A stretch of DNA of 64,000 nt from Photorhabdus luminescens subsp. luminescens (GCF_001083805.1 NZ_JXSK01000005.1:62001-126000), one strand, 5' to 3'; numbered from the stretch's first letter, positions 1 to 9,789 are shown. Numbers and translations: made by a program. Notes: generated by a model from the letters alone, not told the origin.

Positions 1-1019
1 ATATGGCTGAGTATATCAATGCTAAGAAAACAATCCAGGGTGTTATTACATTTATGGAGTTCTATGTTCCCCTTGCGGCTAAAGTAGCAGAAACATTAGG
101 TCTTAAAGGAATAACATATGAAAGTGCATTAAAAGCAAGAAACAAACACCTAATGAGAGAATCTTTTAGGCAAAAAAATATTCCTATCCCTAAATACGCT
201 CTAATTTCTAATGTTGACAGTGCAAAAATAGAAGCAGCCAAAATTGGGTATCCAAACATTATAAAGCCTATTAACATGGCCGGAAGTCGAGGTGTTTTAC
301 GTAATGATAACGCCATCGAATTGGAAAGGAATTTCCGTGAAGTCTGTGAAATAACGCCTCCATTTGGAGTAAAAAAATCTTCTTTATTTTTGATAGAAGA
401 ATATCTGGAAGGACAAGAATACAGTATTGAATCTATTTCCTGTAATGGTGTTGTGGATATTATCACAATTACTAAGAAATACGTATCAAATAATGGTTAT
501 TTTGTTGAATTAGGGCATACATTGCCTGCTAATCTACCATTACAACAAAAAATAGAAATAGAAAAAGTGGTAACACAAGCCTTGCTCGCGTTAGGTATTT
601 ATAATGGAGGAGGACATACCGAGGTTAAAGTAACAAGTGATGGCGTCAAAGTCATTGAAGTAGGAGCTCGGTTAGGAGGAGATCATATTCCTGAATTAGT
701 GGAAATGGCCACCGGTATTGATATGTGGAAAGCGGTTATCCAAGTTTCGTTAGATATTTCGCCTGATTTGAGTAAGAAGTTCAATAAATATGCCGCTATT
801 TCTTATATCACCGCACCTTCTGGCATTGTTAAAAAGATAAATTACACAAAGAATGACTTTGTCCATTTTGATGTTAACGTTGGAGAACATATTGAATCAC
901 TGAAAAATAGCTCTCAGCGCTTAGGATATGCTATTGCGTGTGGTGTAACAGCGGAGCAGGCTGAATTTGAAAGTCACCACCTTAAAGAGAGTGTTATTAT
1001 CGAAATAGAGTCAGAGTAA
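1..1019 (+). CDS. ATP-grasp amino acid/peptide ligase, 5'-truncated by window edge
   Basis: ATP-grasp fold ligase, predicted to join a carboxylate (via an acyl-phosphate) to an amine. Seen: a run typical of the central and C-terminal ATP-grasp domain, including LIEEYLEGQEYSIES near residue 130 and the metal/ATP-binding VIEVGARLGGDH near residue 220. The first visible residues (VITFMEFYVPLAAKVAETLG) normally lie about 80-100 residues into such proteins, so the true start is probably left of position 1 and the first visible ATG (position 3) is internal. It lies 24 bp before an MFS gene and upstream of a PLP enzyme, the combination found in dipeptide-type antibiotic loci (BacD/BacE/BacF of bacilysin are the family analogy). 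Substrates cannot be read from sequence. Low-GC codon use suggests accessory DNA. Confidence 0.8.
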   Translation, partial: MAEYINAKKTIQGVITFMEFYVPLAAKVAETLGLKGITYESALKARNKHLMRESFRQKNIPIPKYALISNVDSAKIEAAKIGYPNIIKPINMAGSRGVLRNDNAIELERNFREVCEITPPFGVKKSSLFLIEEYLEGQEYSIESISCNGVVDIITITKKYVSNNGYFVELGHTLPANLPLQQKIEIEKVVTQALLALGIYNGGGHTEVKVTSDGVKVIEVGARLGGDHIPELVEMATGIDMWKAVIQVSLDISPDLSKKFNKYAAISYITAPSGIVKKINYTKNDFVHFDVNVGEHIESLKNSSQRLGYAIACGVTAEQAEFESHHLKESVIIEIESE

Positions 1020-1043
1020 CTCAATACGTATCCTGGTGAACCA

Positions 1044-2255
1044 ATGGCATCTCTATTCAGATTATCTTTATTAAAACATTTACCTCCCCCCATTTTTATC
1101 ATGTTACTGGGGACACTGTTAACAAGAGCCGCCTATTTTATGGTTTGGCCTTTTTTAGCGATGATCCTTTATCAGCAGTTTAATATGTCAGCGACAGGGA
1201 TTGGCGGATTATTGGCGCTGTCAAGTATCTTAGGTTCAGTGACAGGCATTTATACCGGATATTTGTCTGATATTTTTTGCCGCAGAACAATAATGCTTAT
1301 TGGTGTGGTGATAAGCATTATTTCATTCATCATGATGTCCTTCTCATCTTCACCTATCTTATATTTAATCTCTATATCCGGAATTAGTATTGGTCGTGCT
1401 TTGTTAGAAGCGTGTAGCAAAGCCTTAATTGGCGATTATATTGATTCTCCTAAAGAGAGAGAGTCAATACAATACTATCGATATTATTTGGTCAATGTTG
1501 GCGCTGCAATTGGCCCTTATATTGGATTAGCCTCTGGCCTATCGGCACAGAGAGAAACTTTTCTAATTACAGCCATTGTTTATTTTATTTATGGTGTTAT
1601 GTTGCGTGTCTTTTTATTATCTTCAAAAAAGGAAGAGAAAATAAAAAAAATCAGCAATGACATTAGCTTTGCAAAAACATTGAGCATAATTATTTCTCAC
1701 CGAACATTCGTGATGCTTCTATTATGTAATGTTCTTGTTATGTTTGTTTATGCTAACTTTGATTCTACGCTTGTTCAATATTTATCTAGATCAAATATCA
1801 ATAATGTTACCAATTTCATTGCTTTATTAGTTATTGTCAACTCATTGACAATTATCACTTTGCAAATACCAACTTTAGTTTTATTAAGGAATTTTACACC
1901 AAGAATAAAAATATTAATCGGTATCATGTTAATTGCTATAGCTCAAATTATTTTTGCATTCTCACCTATTAATACAGTTTATTATCTCTGTGTCGCAACT
2001 GTCATTCTTAGTTTTGGGGAAATAATTGCCATACCTACGTTTAATGTCGAAGTTGATAGGCTCACACCTCATCATTTAAGGGGAGCTTTTTTTGGTGCTT
2101 CCAATATGTCAAGTATCGGATCAGCTTTAGCGCCTATTTACGGAGGGATCATGCTTGATTTATTTAATGCTACTCTACTGTTTTCATTATTATCCCTAAC
2201 TAGCTTGATAACTCTATTGATTTATTATATTTTTTTAATCAAAAAAAATAATTAA
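1044..2255 (+). CDS. MFS transporter, probable product exporter
   Basis: Twelve-helix Major Facilitator Superfamily permease of 403 aa in the inner membrane. Seen: a long series of hydrophobic segments, the loop 2-3 signature GIYTGYLSDIFCRR near residue 68 (the family's GxLaDrxGrr motif), and a central charged loop SSKKEEKIKK separating the two six-helix halves. It starts 24 bp after the ATP-grasp gene and ends 10 bp before the PLP-enzyme gene, so the three are very likely co-transcribed. In this setting the likely role is export of the product (and self-protection) of the ligase pathway; this is inferred from context only. A second MFS gene at the right edge of the window belongs to a different locus. 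Confidence 0.85.
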   Translation: MASLFRLSLLKHLPPPIFIMLLGTLLTRAAYFMVWPFLAMILYQQFNMSATGIGGLLALSSILGSVTGIYTGYLSDIFCRRTIMLIGVVISIISFIMMSFSSSPILYLISISGISIGRALLEACSKALIGDYIDSPKERESIQYYRYYLVNVGAAIGPYIGLASGLSAQRETFLITAIVYFIYGVMLRVFLLSSKKEEKIKKISNDISFAKTLSIIISHRTFVMLLLCNVLVMFVYANFDSTLVQYLSRSNINNVTNFIALLVIVNSLTIITLQIPTLVLLRNFTPRIKILIGIMLIAIAQIIFAFSPINTVYYLCVATVILSFGEIIAIPTFNVEVDRLTPHHLRGAFFGASNMSSIGSALAPIYGGIMLDLFNATLLFSLLSLTSLITLLIYYIFLIKKNN

Positions 2256-2265
2256 TGGTGGATAT

Positions 2266-3459
2266 ATGAATTTCAATTTTGATGTTGTATTTGATCGTTC
2301 TGTTTTTTCATCCACTAAATGGACATATCCTCAAGACCCACTGTATACCGATAACAAGCCAACACCATTATGGGTAGCAGATATGGATTTTCAGTGTCCT
2401 CCTTCTGTTAGAAAAGCGCTTTTGAACATCATTGATTATGGCATATTAGGTTACACTAATTGTAGCTTATCAACATTAAATGCGATTACAGACTGGCAAA
2501 AAAACAGACATGATTGGACAATTGAACCCGATTGGATTGTTCAGAGCCCAGGTGTTGTTACTGCGATTGATATTATAATTAATGCACTTTCGGAGCCCGA
2601 TGATTCTATTATTATAATGACACCTGTTTATGGGGCATTTTCTCGCTCTATATTCGCCAATCAACGCTTTGCAATAACTGTTCCTCTTCATAATATTACT
2701 GGTCGATATTTACTTGATTTTGATGAGCTAGAAAAAAGCATTACAGCAAAAACAAAAATGCTTATCCTCTGTAATCCCCATAATCCAATTGGTAAAGTTT
2801 GGTCTATTGACGAGCTCAATATCATTGGTAATATCTGTCTGAAATATAAAATAATCATCGTATCAGATGATATTCACCAAGATTTAATTTTCAATAACCG
2901 TTCTCAATACATACCTTTAGCAGCTCTGCACCCTTATTTTTCTGAGATATGTATTACGTGTACCTCACCAAGCAAAACCTTTAATCTAGCAGGACTGCAA
3001 ACATCTAATATTATTATTAAAAATAATAAGCTACGCGAAAGAGTAAAAAAAGAATTTCTGCGATATGATATGTCCCGCCCCAACATGATAGGATTAGCTG
3101 CGTGTGAAGCAGCCTATAAAACAGGGCAGGAGTGGTTAGAAGCGCTCTTACTATATTTAAAGGAAAATTATAATTTATTAAATGCTATGCTAAATGGTGT
3201 TGAGGGTATTCGAGTGACTGAATCCGATGCATTATTTTTATCTTGGATAGACTTTCGGCAAACAAATATCAATTTAGATAATTTAAATAATACATTAATT
3301 CAACAAGGAAAAGTTTGGTTAGATAATGGTGAAAAATTTGGTGTGGAAGGATATGGGTTTGCGAGATTGAATTTTGCTTGTCCTAGAAAGATATTAGAAT
3401 CTTCAATTAAAAATATGCTCCATATCTGTCATTTTCAGAATGATGACTGCGTCAACTGA
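2266..3459 (+). CDS. PLP-dependent aminotransferase / C-S lyase, PatB/MalY type
   Basis: Class I/II fold-type I PLP enzyme, 397 aa, the usual length of the PatB/MalY cystathionine beta-lyase-like group. Seen: the N-terminal PLWVADMDFQCPPSV characteristic of PatB/MalY, the HNPIGKVW loop, the cofactor-binding Asp in VSDDIHQDL, and the Schiff-base Lys in SPSKTFNLAGLQ. GGTGGA precedes the ATG. Members either cleave C-S bonds (cystathionine, cysteine conjugates) or transaminate; the sequence does not decide which. It is the last gene of the ATP-grasp/MFS group, so it may make or process an unusual amino acid for the ligase. MalY in E. coli also modulates MalT, but no mal genes are present here. 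Confidence 0.85.
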   Translation: MNFNFDVVFDRSVFSSTKWTYPQDPLYTDNKPTPLWVADMDFQCPPSVRKALLNIIDYGILGYTNCSLSTLNAITDWQKNRHDWTIEPDWIVQSPGVVTAIDIIINALSEPDDSIIIMTPVYGAFSRSIFANQRFAITVPLHNITGRYLLDFDELEKSITAKTKMLILCNPHNPIGKVWSIDELNIIGNICLKYKIIIVSDDIHQDLIFNNRSQYIPLAALHPYFSEICITCTSPSKTFNLAGLQTSNIIIKNNKLRERVKKEFLRYDMSRPNMIGLAACEAAYKTGQEWLEALLLYLKENYNLLNAMLNGVEGIRVTESDALFLSWIDFRQTNINLDNLNNTLIQQGKVWLDNGEKFGVEGYGFARLNFACPRKILESSIKNMLHICHFQNDDCVN

Positions 3460-3540
3460 CAGAACTAAACCACCCAGGTCATGATTCCGGTAGTTAGAGC
3501 TGGATTAACGCAATAAGTGCAATGTGCGCCCTGTATATGG

Positions 3541-3632
3541 TCGAGTAACTCGAGGGGATCTCACCCACAGGCTCTTACGCAACCGGACGTGGAACCTTTC
3601 AGCTCATCCGGCTCTTCCCATTGAAGCCTGCC
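3541..3632 (-). mobile_element. possible group II intron remnant
   Basis: Read on the minus strand, this stretch has a GAGCCGGATGAG...CACGTCCGGTT stem followed by GTAAGAGCCTGTGGGTGAGATCCCC and a TACTCGAC-like end. That layout resembles the stem and linker seen in bacterial group II introns around the intron-encoded protein. No reverse transcriptase ORF and no clear domain V are present, so at most it is a decayed scrap. The GC-rich composition differs from both neighbours. Identified from memory of the motif, not from a covariance model. Confidence 0.3.
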
Positions 3633-3728
3633 CCCATAGCAGCGGCTAGTGTGCAAACAACGTTGTTTCCTTCCGAGCCACCCTCGCCAACCAGTAGCTT
3701 ACCCGTCGAAATAGATTATGCTAAATTT

Positions 3729-3784
3729 GCAGTTTTTGATGGGTTGAATACAACAATATCAATAAATTGCGCATCAAAAACTGC
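3729..3784. repeat. 13-bp inverted repeat with 30-bp loop
   Basis: GCAGTTTTTGATG at 3729-3741 is perfectly complementary to CATCAAAAACTGC at 3772-3784. It lies just beyond the end of yhiN and could act as a terminator for it or mark the ends of a small decayed element. The rest of 3460-3800 shows no convincing gene. Confidence 0.4.
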
Positions 3785-3800
3785 TCCTTACAGGCAAATT

Positions 3801-5003
3801 TTATTGTCTCTCCGCAGAGCATAACGCCTGAGCACATGCCCAAGCGGAACTCCATGCCCACTGGAAGTTATAGCCACCGAGCCAGCCGGTGACATCTACC
3901 ACCTCACCAATAAAGTAGAGTCCTTTTACCTGATTAACTTCCATCGTTTTGGATGAAAGCTGGTGAGTATCAATACCTCCCATCGTCACTTCGGCTGTGC
4001 GATAGCCTTCCGTTCCGTTGGGTTGTACCCGCCATGATTGGAGGTTTACAACTAACTGTTTTTGCTGATTTGGGGTTAGTTGTTTAAGAGCAATATCTGG
4101 AATTTGACCGAGTGTTTGCAGGCACTCCGTCAGCCGCTTTGGTAATAATTTTGCCAAAGTATTTTTTACGCTTTGGTTTGGGTGAGCACTTCGTTCTTGC
4201 TCCAGAAAAGCTTCCAGATCACTATCTGGGAGTAAGTTAATACTCACAAACTCTCCTGATTGCCAGTAACTGGAAATTTGTAAAATTGCTGGACCAGAAA
4301 GTCCTCGGTGAGTGAACAGGATATTTTCTTTGAACCGAGTACCGTTTTCTGCGGTAACAATAGCAGGCACAGATACGCCAGAGAGCACATGAAGTTGCTC
4401 CAGGAGCGGTTTATGCAGAGTAAAAGGCACGAGAGCGGCGCGGGTTGGCAAGACTTTCAAGCCAAACTGTTCTGCCATCCGATAACCAAAAGGGGTTGCT
4501 CCAAGGCCCGGCATAGATAATCCGCCGGAAGCAATGACAAGTGAGCGTGTACTTACTTGCTTTCCGTTAACGATGATAACGAAACCCTGCTCATTTTTTT
4601 CTACGTGGCTAACTTCGCTGCGCAGACGAATAGTAACCTGACCGGCTTCACACTCTTTCAGTAACATATCAACTATTTGTTGGGCGGAATCATCACAGAA
4701 AAGCTGTCCCAGTGTTTTTTCATGGTAAGCAATGCCATGACGTTGAACCAGTTCGATAAAATCCCATTGTGTATAACGGGCCAGAGCAGACTTGCAGAAA
4801 TGGGGATTAGCAGAAAGATAAGCTGATGGTTCTGTGTACATATTAGTGAAGTTGCAACGTCCACCACCGGACATCAAAATCTTACGCCCGGCTTTTTTAC
4901 CATTATCCAGAACCAGTATCTGTAAACCGAGCTGTCCAGCCTGAGCTGCACAGAACAAACCTGCTGCACCAGCGCCAATAATCACTGCATCAAATTTTTC
5001 CAC
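3801..5003 (-). CDS. yhiN: YhiN family NAD(P)/FAD-dependent flavoprotein (HI0933-like)
   Basis: Predicted cytoplasmic flavoprotein oxidoreductase whose physiological reaction is not established. Seen: an N-terminal Rossmann dinucleotide-binding motif GAGAAGLFCA starting around residue 10, the MSGGGRCNFTN signature of the HI0933/YhiN family near residue 45, and a C-terminal VVDVTGWLGGYNFQWAWSSAW typical of the family. I chose the GTG at 5003 because it gives 400 aa, the usual family length, and begins VEKFDAVIIGAG; AAAGAG lies just upstream. The frame is open to an ATG at 5060, but those 19 extra residues look non-conserved. It lies divergently beside pitA, as in E. coli. Confidence 0.88.
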   Translation of the reverse strand: MEKFDAVIIGAGAAGLFCAAQAGQLGLQILVLDNGKKAGRKILMSGGGRCNFTNMYTEPSAYLSANPHFCKSALARYTQWDFIELVQRHGIAYHEKTLGQLFCDDSAQQIVDMLLKECEAGQVTIRLRSEVSHVEKNEQGFVIIVNGKQVSTRSLVIASGGLSMPGLGATPFGYRMAEQFGLKVLPTRAALVPFTLHKPLLEQLHVLSGVSVPAIVTAENGTRFKENILFTHRGLSGPAILQISSYWQSGEFVSINLLPDSDLEAFLEQERSAHPNQSVKNTLAKLLPKRLTECLQTLGQIPDIALKQLTPNQQKQLVVNLQSWRVQPNGTEGYRTAEVTMGGIDTHQLSSKTMEVNQVKGLYFIGEVVDVTGWLGGYNFQWAWSSAWACAQALCSAERQ

Positions 5004-5272
5004 TGTTTTTCTCTTTGTGACTAAATAATTTAGTGGGAAATTTCCCCTAATATGTTGCATTTTTGATAAGTTTGTGGGGAAAAAGTCCCTTATAACTTAA
5101 AATTGTCAATTTTTTAAAAGATATGTAATTTTATGATATATAAAGAGTATTCCTATTTCTTATTGTTATCTAGTTGTCATGAAATCAAAAAAAGTTCATA
5201 TTTCACTTCCCCCGCTAGCATTTGTCACTGATAATGCGCCGCGTTCATGTCCAACTAACTGGCTTAACGTTT

Positions 5273-6763
5273 ATGCTACATCTTTTTACTGGCCTGGATT
5301 TTCACACCAGCCTAATGTTAGTACTGGCACTACTGTTTGTGCTATTTTATGAAGCCATTAATGGCTTTCATGATACCGCGAATGCGGTAGCAACAGTTAT
5401 TTATACCCGTGCTATGCGAGCACAGTTCGCCGTCGTTATGGCTGGGGTATTTAACTTCTTTGGTGTTCTTCTTGGTGGATTAAGTGTCGCTTACGCGATT
5501 GTGCATTTACTTCCGACCGATCTTCTTCTCAATGTCAGTTCTGCTCATGGTCTTGCTATGGTGTTTTCCATGTTGCTGGCTGCGATTGTCTGGAACCTTG
5601 GTACCTGGTATTTCGGTTTACCTGCATCCAGTTCCCATACCCTGATTGGTTCCATTATTGGTATCGGTTTGACTAATGCCATCGTAACGGGTTCTTCTGT
5701 GGTTGATGCGTTGAATGTGCCGAAGATGATACAGATTTTCCTGTCGTTGATCCTCTCTCCTTTAATTGGATTGATCATCGCCGGGGCAATCGTGTTTCTG
5801 CTGCGCCGTTACTGGAGCAGTACCAAGAAGCGTAAGCGTATTCATCTGACTCCCGCTGAGCGTGAAAAGAAGGATGGTAAGCGTAAGCCCCCTTTCTGGA
5901 CACGCACAGCGCTGATTTTGTCTGCGGTCGGCGTGAGCTTCTCTCACGGGGCGAATGATGGTCAGAAAGGTATCGGTTTAATTATGCTGGTGCTAATTGG
6001 TGTAGCTCCCGCGGGATTTGTCGTAAACATGAATGCCAATGGCTATGACATTGCCCGTACCTACGACGCTATTACTCACTTGCAACAATATTATCGGCAG
6101 CATGGCTCAGAGTTATCCCATGCAATTGAGCTGACGCCGCCAGCCGTTGTTGCGGAAGATGAGCCGGAAGGGCGATTCCATTGTGATATTACGCGTGCTG
6201 TCATTGTTCTTGATCAGACAGAAAACCTATTAAAGGGCATTCAGAGCTACAGTGAGCTGAGTGCTGAACAGCGTAACAATATGCGTCGCATGTTGATGTG
6301 TATTGCTGATACGGCGGAATCTCTGGCTAAACTGCCGGAAACCCGTGCTGAAGACGCCCGTTTCCTGAATAAATTGCGGAAAGATTTATTACACACCGTT
6401 GAGTATGCGCCTGTCTGGATTATCATTGCGGTAGCACTAGCTCTGTCTTTGGGAACGCTGGTTGGCTGGAAACGTGTTGCAGTCACTATTGGTGAGAAGA
6501 TTGGCAAAAAAGGTATGACCTACGCGCAGGGTGTTTCAGCTCAGATGACTGCTGCTGTTTCAATTGGTGTTGCGAGTTATACCGGCATGCCGGTCTCTAC
6601 TACGCAGGTACTTTCTTCTGCGGTGGCTGGAACGATGTTAGTCGATGGCGGTGGTGTTCAGGGTAAAACCATCCAGAATATCATGTTGGCTTGGATACTG
6701 ACGCTGCCGGTTTCAATCGGGTTGTCCGGTACGCTTTACTGGTTCGCCTTGAAACTGATTTAA
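5273..6763 (+). CDS. pitA: low-affinity inorganic phosphate transporter PitA
   Basis: Proton-symport permease taking up phosphate as neutral metal-phosphate complexes across the inner membrane. Seen: the PiT signature in both halves, [19 protein letters not shown] near residue 30 and [13 protein letters not shown] in the middle, plus [18 protein letters not shown] near the C-terminus, and about ten hydrophobic segments around a soluble loop. The ATG at 5273 (MLHLFTGLD) matches the E. coli PitA start and gives 496 aa; the frame is open to a TTG at 5222, but those residues lack family similarity. No clear Pho box was seen. The gene is followed by a strong terminator shared with convergent uspB. 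Confidence 0.95.
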   Translation: MLHLFTGLDFHTSLMLVLALLFVLFYEAINGFHDTANAVATVIYTRAMRAQFAVVMAGVFNFFGVLLGGLSVAYAIVHLLPTDLLLNVSSAHGLAMVFSMLLAAIVWNLGTWYFGLPASSSHTLIGSIIGIGLTNAIVTGSSVVDALNVPKMIQIFLSLILSPLIGLIIAGAIVFLLRRYWSSTKKRKRIHLTPAEREKKDGKRKPPFWTRTALILSAVGVSFSHGANDGQKGIGLIMLVLIGVAPAGFVVNMNANGYDIARTYDAITHLQQYYRQHGSELSHAIELTPPAVVAEDEPEGRFHCDITRAVIVLDQTENLLKGIQSYSELSAEQRNNMRRMLMCIADTAESLAKLPETRAEDARFLNKLRKDLLHTVEYAPVWIIIAVALALSLGTLVGWKRVAVTIGEKIGKKGMTYAQGVSAQMTAAVSIGVASYTGMPVSTTQVLSSAVAGTMLVDGGGVQGKTIQNIMLAWILTLPVSIGLSGTLYWFALKLI

Positions 6764-6784
6764 TTATTTTAATGGATAATTTGA

Positions 6785-6815
6785 AGGCGGTATGGATCAA
6801 CTATACCGCCTTTTT
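6785..6815. terminator. bidirectional rho-independent terminator between pitA and uspB
   Basis: AGGCGGTAT pairs with ATACCGCCT across a 9-nt loop, followed by TTTTTCTTT on the plus strand. It serves pitA, and in reverse may serve uspB, which ends at 6818. Confidence 0.8.
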
Positions 6816-6817
6816 CT

Positions 6818-7153
6818 TTAATACCAAATCAACATAGAAATCAGGCAAATAACAACTAATCCACTCAGTGCGCTGGTCAAAATAAATTGTTTTCTCAACC
6901 TTTCACAACGAAGAACAACTTCTGGATCATGATGATCAAGGTAACGTTGTGAATTGATGTAGTTCACTAGCCGTATCTGCTTATTAAGTTGCCCATGAGT
7001 AGTGAAAAAGCCGTTACCGTCTACTGATTGATAAAGTAAGGGATCAGACTGACGAAGAATGGACAGCAATGCTCGTAATGAAGAGAAATAGCGCATCATA
7101 TTGATAATGCAGACAAGACACAGCGCCCAAAACAGTGCGATTGTACTGAACAT
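6818..7153 (-). CDS. uspB: universal stress protein B (membrane)
   Basis: Small inner-membrane protein of 111 aa, the same length as E. coli UspB, which is linked to stationary phase and ethanol tolerance; its molecular function is unknown. Seen: an N-terminal transmembrane helix ([14 protein letters not shown]), the conserved block [26 protein letters not shown], and a C-terminal transmembrane helix ([17 protein letters not shown]). The ATG at 7153 is preceded by a strong AAGGAGGGG; the open frame upstream adds 12 residues without similarity. It is adjacent and divergent to uspA, the standard enterobacterial arrangement, although here the interval is enlarged by an ERIC element. Confidence 0.93.
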   Translation of the reverse strand: MFSTIALFWALCLVCIINMMRYFSSLRALLSILRQSDPLLYQSVDGNGFFTTHGQLNKQIRLVNYINSQRYLDHHDPEVVLRCERLRKQFILTSALSGLVVICLISMLIWY

Positions 7154-7309
7154 AATCCCCTCCTTAGAATGGTTAGCTAGAGCTGTCACAAAAAGAAAAA
7201 ATTAAAATTGCAGGTGGTGACGCCTTTATATTTATTGTAGGAAAGATAGTCAGATAGTACAAAAAACCTGTTCTGTGTAAGTTGGGGTAAAACTAGCGGA
7301 AAAACGTTA

Positions 7310-7436
7310 TATACCTAATAGATTTCGAGTTGCAGCGCGGCGGCAAGTGAACGAATCCCCAGGAGCATAGATAACTATGTGACTGGGGTGAGTGAAAGCA
7401 GCCAACAAAGCAGCAGCTTGAAAGATGAAGGGTATA
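7310..7436 (+). repeat. ERIC element (127 bp) between uspB and uspA
   Basis: Enterobacterial repetitive intergenic consensus element. It contains the core GAATCCCCAGGAGCATAG...CTATGTGACTGGGGTGAG and has TATACC / GGTATA ends, exactly 127 bp. The surrounding 7154-7713 interval shows no convincing gene. The insertion lies in the uspA upstream region and may separate distal promoter elements from the gene. Confidence 0.92.
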
Positions 7437-7713
7437 AACACTTATCTGGTGAGTTCTATCCAACCATGCGACCCCAGAGAGACTGGTTAGTTGTTCACGT
7501 AAATATATTGGGTATCAAGAAAGGCCATAAATTCAGAGTAGGATTTTGCCATTCATCAAGTGGCAGGAAGCGCGATTGTGGTATATGTTGTTTGTTTGGT
7601 GGATGTTCTTTGCTCAACAAGACTTGAAGAACATGCTCAGTAGTAACAAACACAGGATAGTGGCAATTTGCCCTGCCAACTCACTAACTCGGCATTATGG
7701 AAGGAGTTCGCTT

Positions 7714-8145
7714 ATGGCTTACAAACATATTCTTGTTGCGGTTGATTTATCCCCGGAAAGTCAGGTTTTGGTGAGAAAAGCTGTTTCTATGGCTAAACCG
7801 TACAATGCCAAAGTTTCCCTGATCCATGTTGATGTTAACTATTCCGATCTCTACACCGGTTTGATTGATGTTAATCTCGGTGATATGCAGCAACGTATTA
7901 CTGACGAGACCCGCGGTGCGCTGAAAGCTCTCTCGGCAGATTCAGACTATGACATTCAGGAGACTCTGAGTGGTAGCGGTGATCTGGGGCAAGTCCTCGT
8001 TGATGCAATTAAGAAATATGACATAGATATGGTTGTTTGTGGTCATCATCAGGATTTCTGGAGCAAATTGATGTCTTCTGCTCGTCAGTTAATTAACACG
8101 GTTCATGTTGATATGCTGATTGTTCCTCTGCGTGATGATGAATGA
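7714..8145 (+). CDS. uspA: universal stress protein A
   Basis: Cytoplasmic UspA-fold protein of 143 aa that accumulates in growth arrest; E. coli UspA is a dimer of 144 aa. Seen: the N-terminal [16 protein letters not shown] beta-strand/loop, the Asp-rich [15 protein letters not shown] segment, and the C-terminal region with [18 protein letters not shown]. The ATG at 7714 has AAGGAG eight bases upstream; the open frame extends further upstream but through ERIC-flanking noncoding sequence. The gene is monocistronic, ending in a strong terminator 25 bp downstream. Confidence 0.95.
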   Translation: MAYKHILVAVDLSPESQVLVRKAVSMAKPYNAKVSLIHVDVNYSDLYTGLIDVNLGDMQQRITDETRGALKALSADSDYDIQETLSGSGDLGQVLVDAIKKYDIDMVVCGHHQDFWSKLMSSARQLINTVHVDMLIVPLRDDE

Positions 8146-8170
8146 CAACAGATTGAAAAGTTATTCGATA

Positions 8171-8199
8171 AAAACGCCTGCTTATGCAGGCGTTTTTTT
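8171..8199 (+). terminator. uspA terminator
   Basis: ACGCCTGC-TTAT-GCAGGCGT hairpin followed by seven T residues. Confidence 0.9.
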
Positions 8200-8406
8200 G
8201 GGTGAAATAGAGTGCTATTTGGTTTACGTCCGGTGCAATCAAGAAATTTTTTTTACCTTTCTGCGAAAAAACTTCTTGAAAGATGAATATAGAACAGTGA
8301 TATATTCAAAGGGCAAACACAACTTACCTCACATTTTCGACAAAAATAATTATTAGAAGATGACTGGGGGTCCATCACAACCGAAGTAGAAATAAGGAAT
8401 AACTAA

Positions 8407-9750
8407 ATGAGCTGTTTACTATCTTTGTCTTCATTTCTTGGATCGATTCAACGCAGGGATGAATATCAACCAGAATATCTCCAGGCTGTTCGGGAAGTAT
8501 TCACCTCTCTTTGGCCGTTTCTTGAACAAAACCCGAAATACCGTGAACATAGCCTACTGGAGCGTATGGTAGAGCCAGAAAGGGTTATCCAGTTCCGGGT
8601 TTGCTGGGTAGATGATCAGGGTAAAGTTCAGGTAAACCGTGCATGGCGAGTGCAGTTCAACTCAGCCATTGGGCCATATAAAGGTGGTATGCGTTTTCAT
8701 CCATCGGTGAACCTCTCTATTCTGAAATTCCTGGGCTTTGAACAAACCTTGAAGAATGCACTGACAACTTTACCAATGGGTGGTGGTAAAGGCGGTTCAG
8801 ATTTTGATCCTAAAGGAAAAAGCCAGGGCGAAGTAATGCGTTTTTGTCAGGCATTAATGACAGAATTGTATCGTCATTTGGGGCCAGATACTGATGTTCC
8901 CGCCGGTGATATTGGTGTGGGTGGCCGTGAAGTGGCTTTTATGTCAGGAATGATGAAAAAACTTTCTAATAACACGGCTTGTGTATTTACTGGCAAAGGT
9001 CTCTCTTTTGGCGGTAGTTTGATTCGCCCGGAAGCGACTGGCTATGGTCTGGTCTATTTCGTCAATGCCATGTTGAAACGTCATGGCATGGGGTTTGAAG
9101 GTATGCGCGTATCGGTTTCTGGTGCAGGAAATGTCGCGCAATATACAATTGAAAAATGCATGGCATTGGGAGCGAAAGTGGTAACCGCTTCTGATTCCGG
9201 CGGTACCTTAGTTGATGAGGAAGGTTTCACACCGGAGAAGCTGGCCCATCTTGAAGAGATAAAAAACCAACGCTATGGCCGTGTGGAAGAGTATGCCAGA
9301 GAGCGGGGTTTGACTTTCTTGAAAGGATTACAACCTTGGTCTGTGCCGGTTGATATCGCTTTGCCATGTGCCACCCAGAATGAGCTGGATTTGGATGCGG
9401 CTAAGGTTCTTATCAAGAATGGCGTTAAAGCTGTTGCTGAAGGGGCGAATATGCCAGCAACTATTTCAGCGACTGAGGCTTTTATTGAAGCCGGTGTGCT
9501 ATTCGCGCCGGGTAAAGCCGCCAACGCGGGTGGGGTGGCGACGTCTGGTCTGGAAATGGCACAGAATGCGGCCCGTTTAGGCTGGAAGGCGGAAAAAGTG
9601 GATGCACGTTTGCATCACATCATGCTAGATATTCACCACGCTTGTGTTGAATATGGCGGCGAGGGCAAACAGATCAATTATGTTCAGGGTGCGAATATTG
9701 CTGGATTTGTGAAAGTTGCCGACGCCATGCTTGCTCAAGGTATTCTGTAG
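8407..9750 (+). CDS. gdhA: NADP-specific glutamate dehydrogenase
   Basis: Hexameric cytosolic enzyme making L-glutamate from 2-oxoglutarate, ammonium and NADPH; the ammonia-assimilation route when nitrogen is plentiful. Seen: 447 aa, identical in length to E. coli GdhA. It has the glutamate-site KGGMRFHPSVN, the catalytic TTLPMGGGKGGSDFDPKGKS with its active-site Lys, PAGDIGVGGRE, and the Rossmann-like SGAGNVAQYTIE. The near-invariant C-terminus GKAANAGGVATSGLEMAQNA is intact. An AATAAGGAATAAC leader supplies the ribosome site. It is a single-gene unit between two terminators. Confidence 0.97.
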   Translation: MSCLLSLSSFLGSIQRRDEYQPEYLQAVREVFTSLWPFLEQNPKYREHSLLERMVEPERVIQFRVCWVDDQGKVQVNRAWRVQFNSAIGPYKGGMRFHPSVNLSILKFLGFEQTLKNALTTLPMGGGKGGSDFDPKGKSQGEVMRFCQALMTELYRHLGPDTDVPAGDIGVGGREVAFMSGMMKKLSNNTACVFTGKGLSFGGSLIRPEATGYGLVYFVNAMLKRHGMGFEGMRVSVSGAGNVAQYTIEKCMALGAKVVTASDSGGTLVDEEGFTPEKLAHLEEIKNQRYGRVEEYARERGLTFLKGLQPWSVPVDIALPCATQNELDLDAAKVLIKNGVKAVAEGANMPATISATEAFIEAGVLFAPGKAANAGGVATSGLEMAQNAARLGWKAEKVDARLHHIMLDIHHACVEYGGEGKQINYVQGANIAGFVKVADAMLAQGIL

Positions 9751-9760
9751 ATTAAAAGAT

Positions 9761-9789
9761 ATCAGCCGCAATATACGGCTGATTTTTTT
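9761..9789. terminator. terminator between convergent gdhA and rsmJ
   Basis: ATCAGCCG pairs with CGGCTGAT, followed by TTTTTTT on the plus strand. It overlaps the last bases of rsmJ. Confidence 0.82.

Noticed and set aside
3621-3824. 67-aa open frame between the PatB-like gene and yhiN
   Set aside because: It runs through the intron-like scrap and the inverted repeat, overlaps the yhiN end, and has no ribosome site.
7379-7627. 82-aa open frame upstream of uspA
   Set aside because: It begins inside the ERIC element and has no protein-like composition.
8120-8356. 78-aa open frame after uspA
   Set aside because: It overlaps the uspA end and reads straight through a strong terminator.
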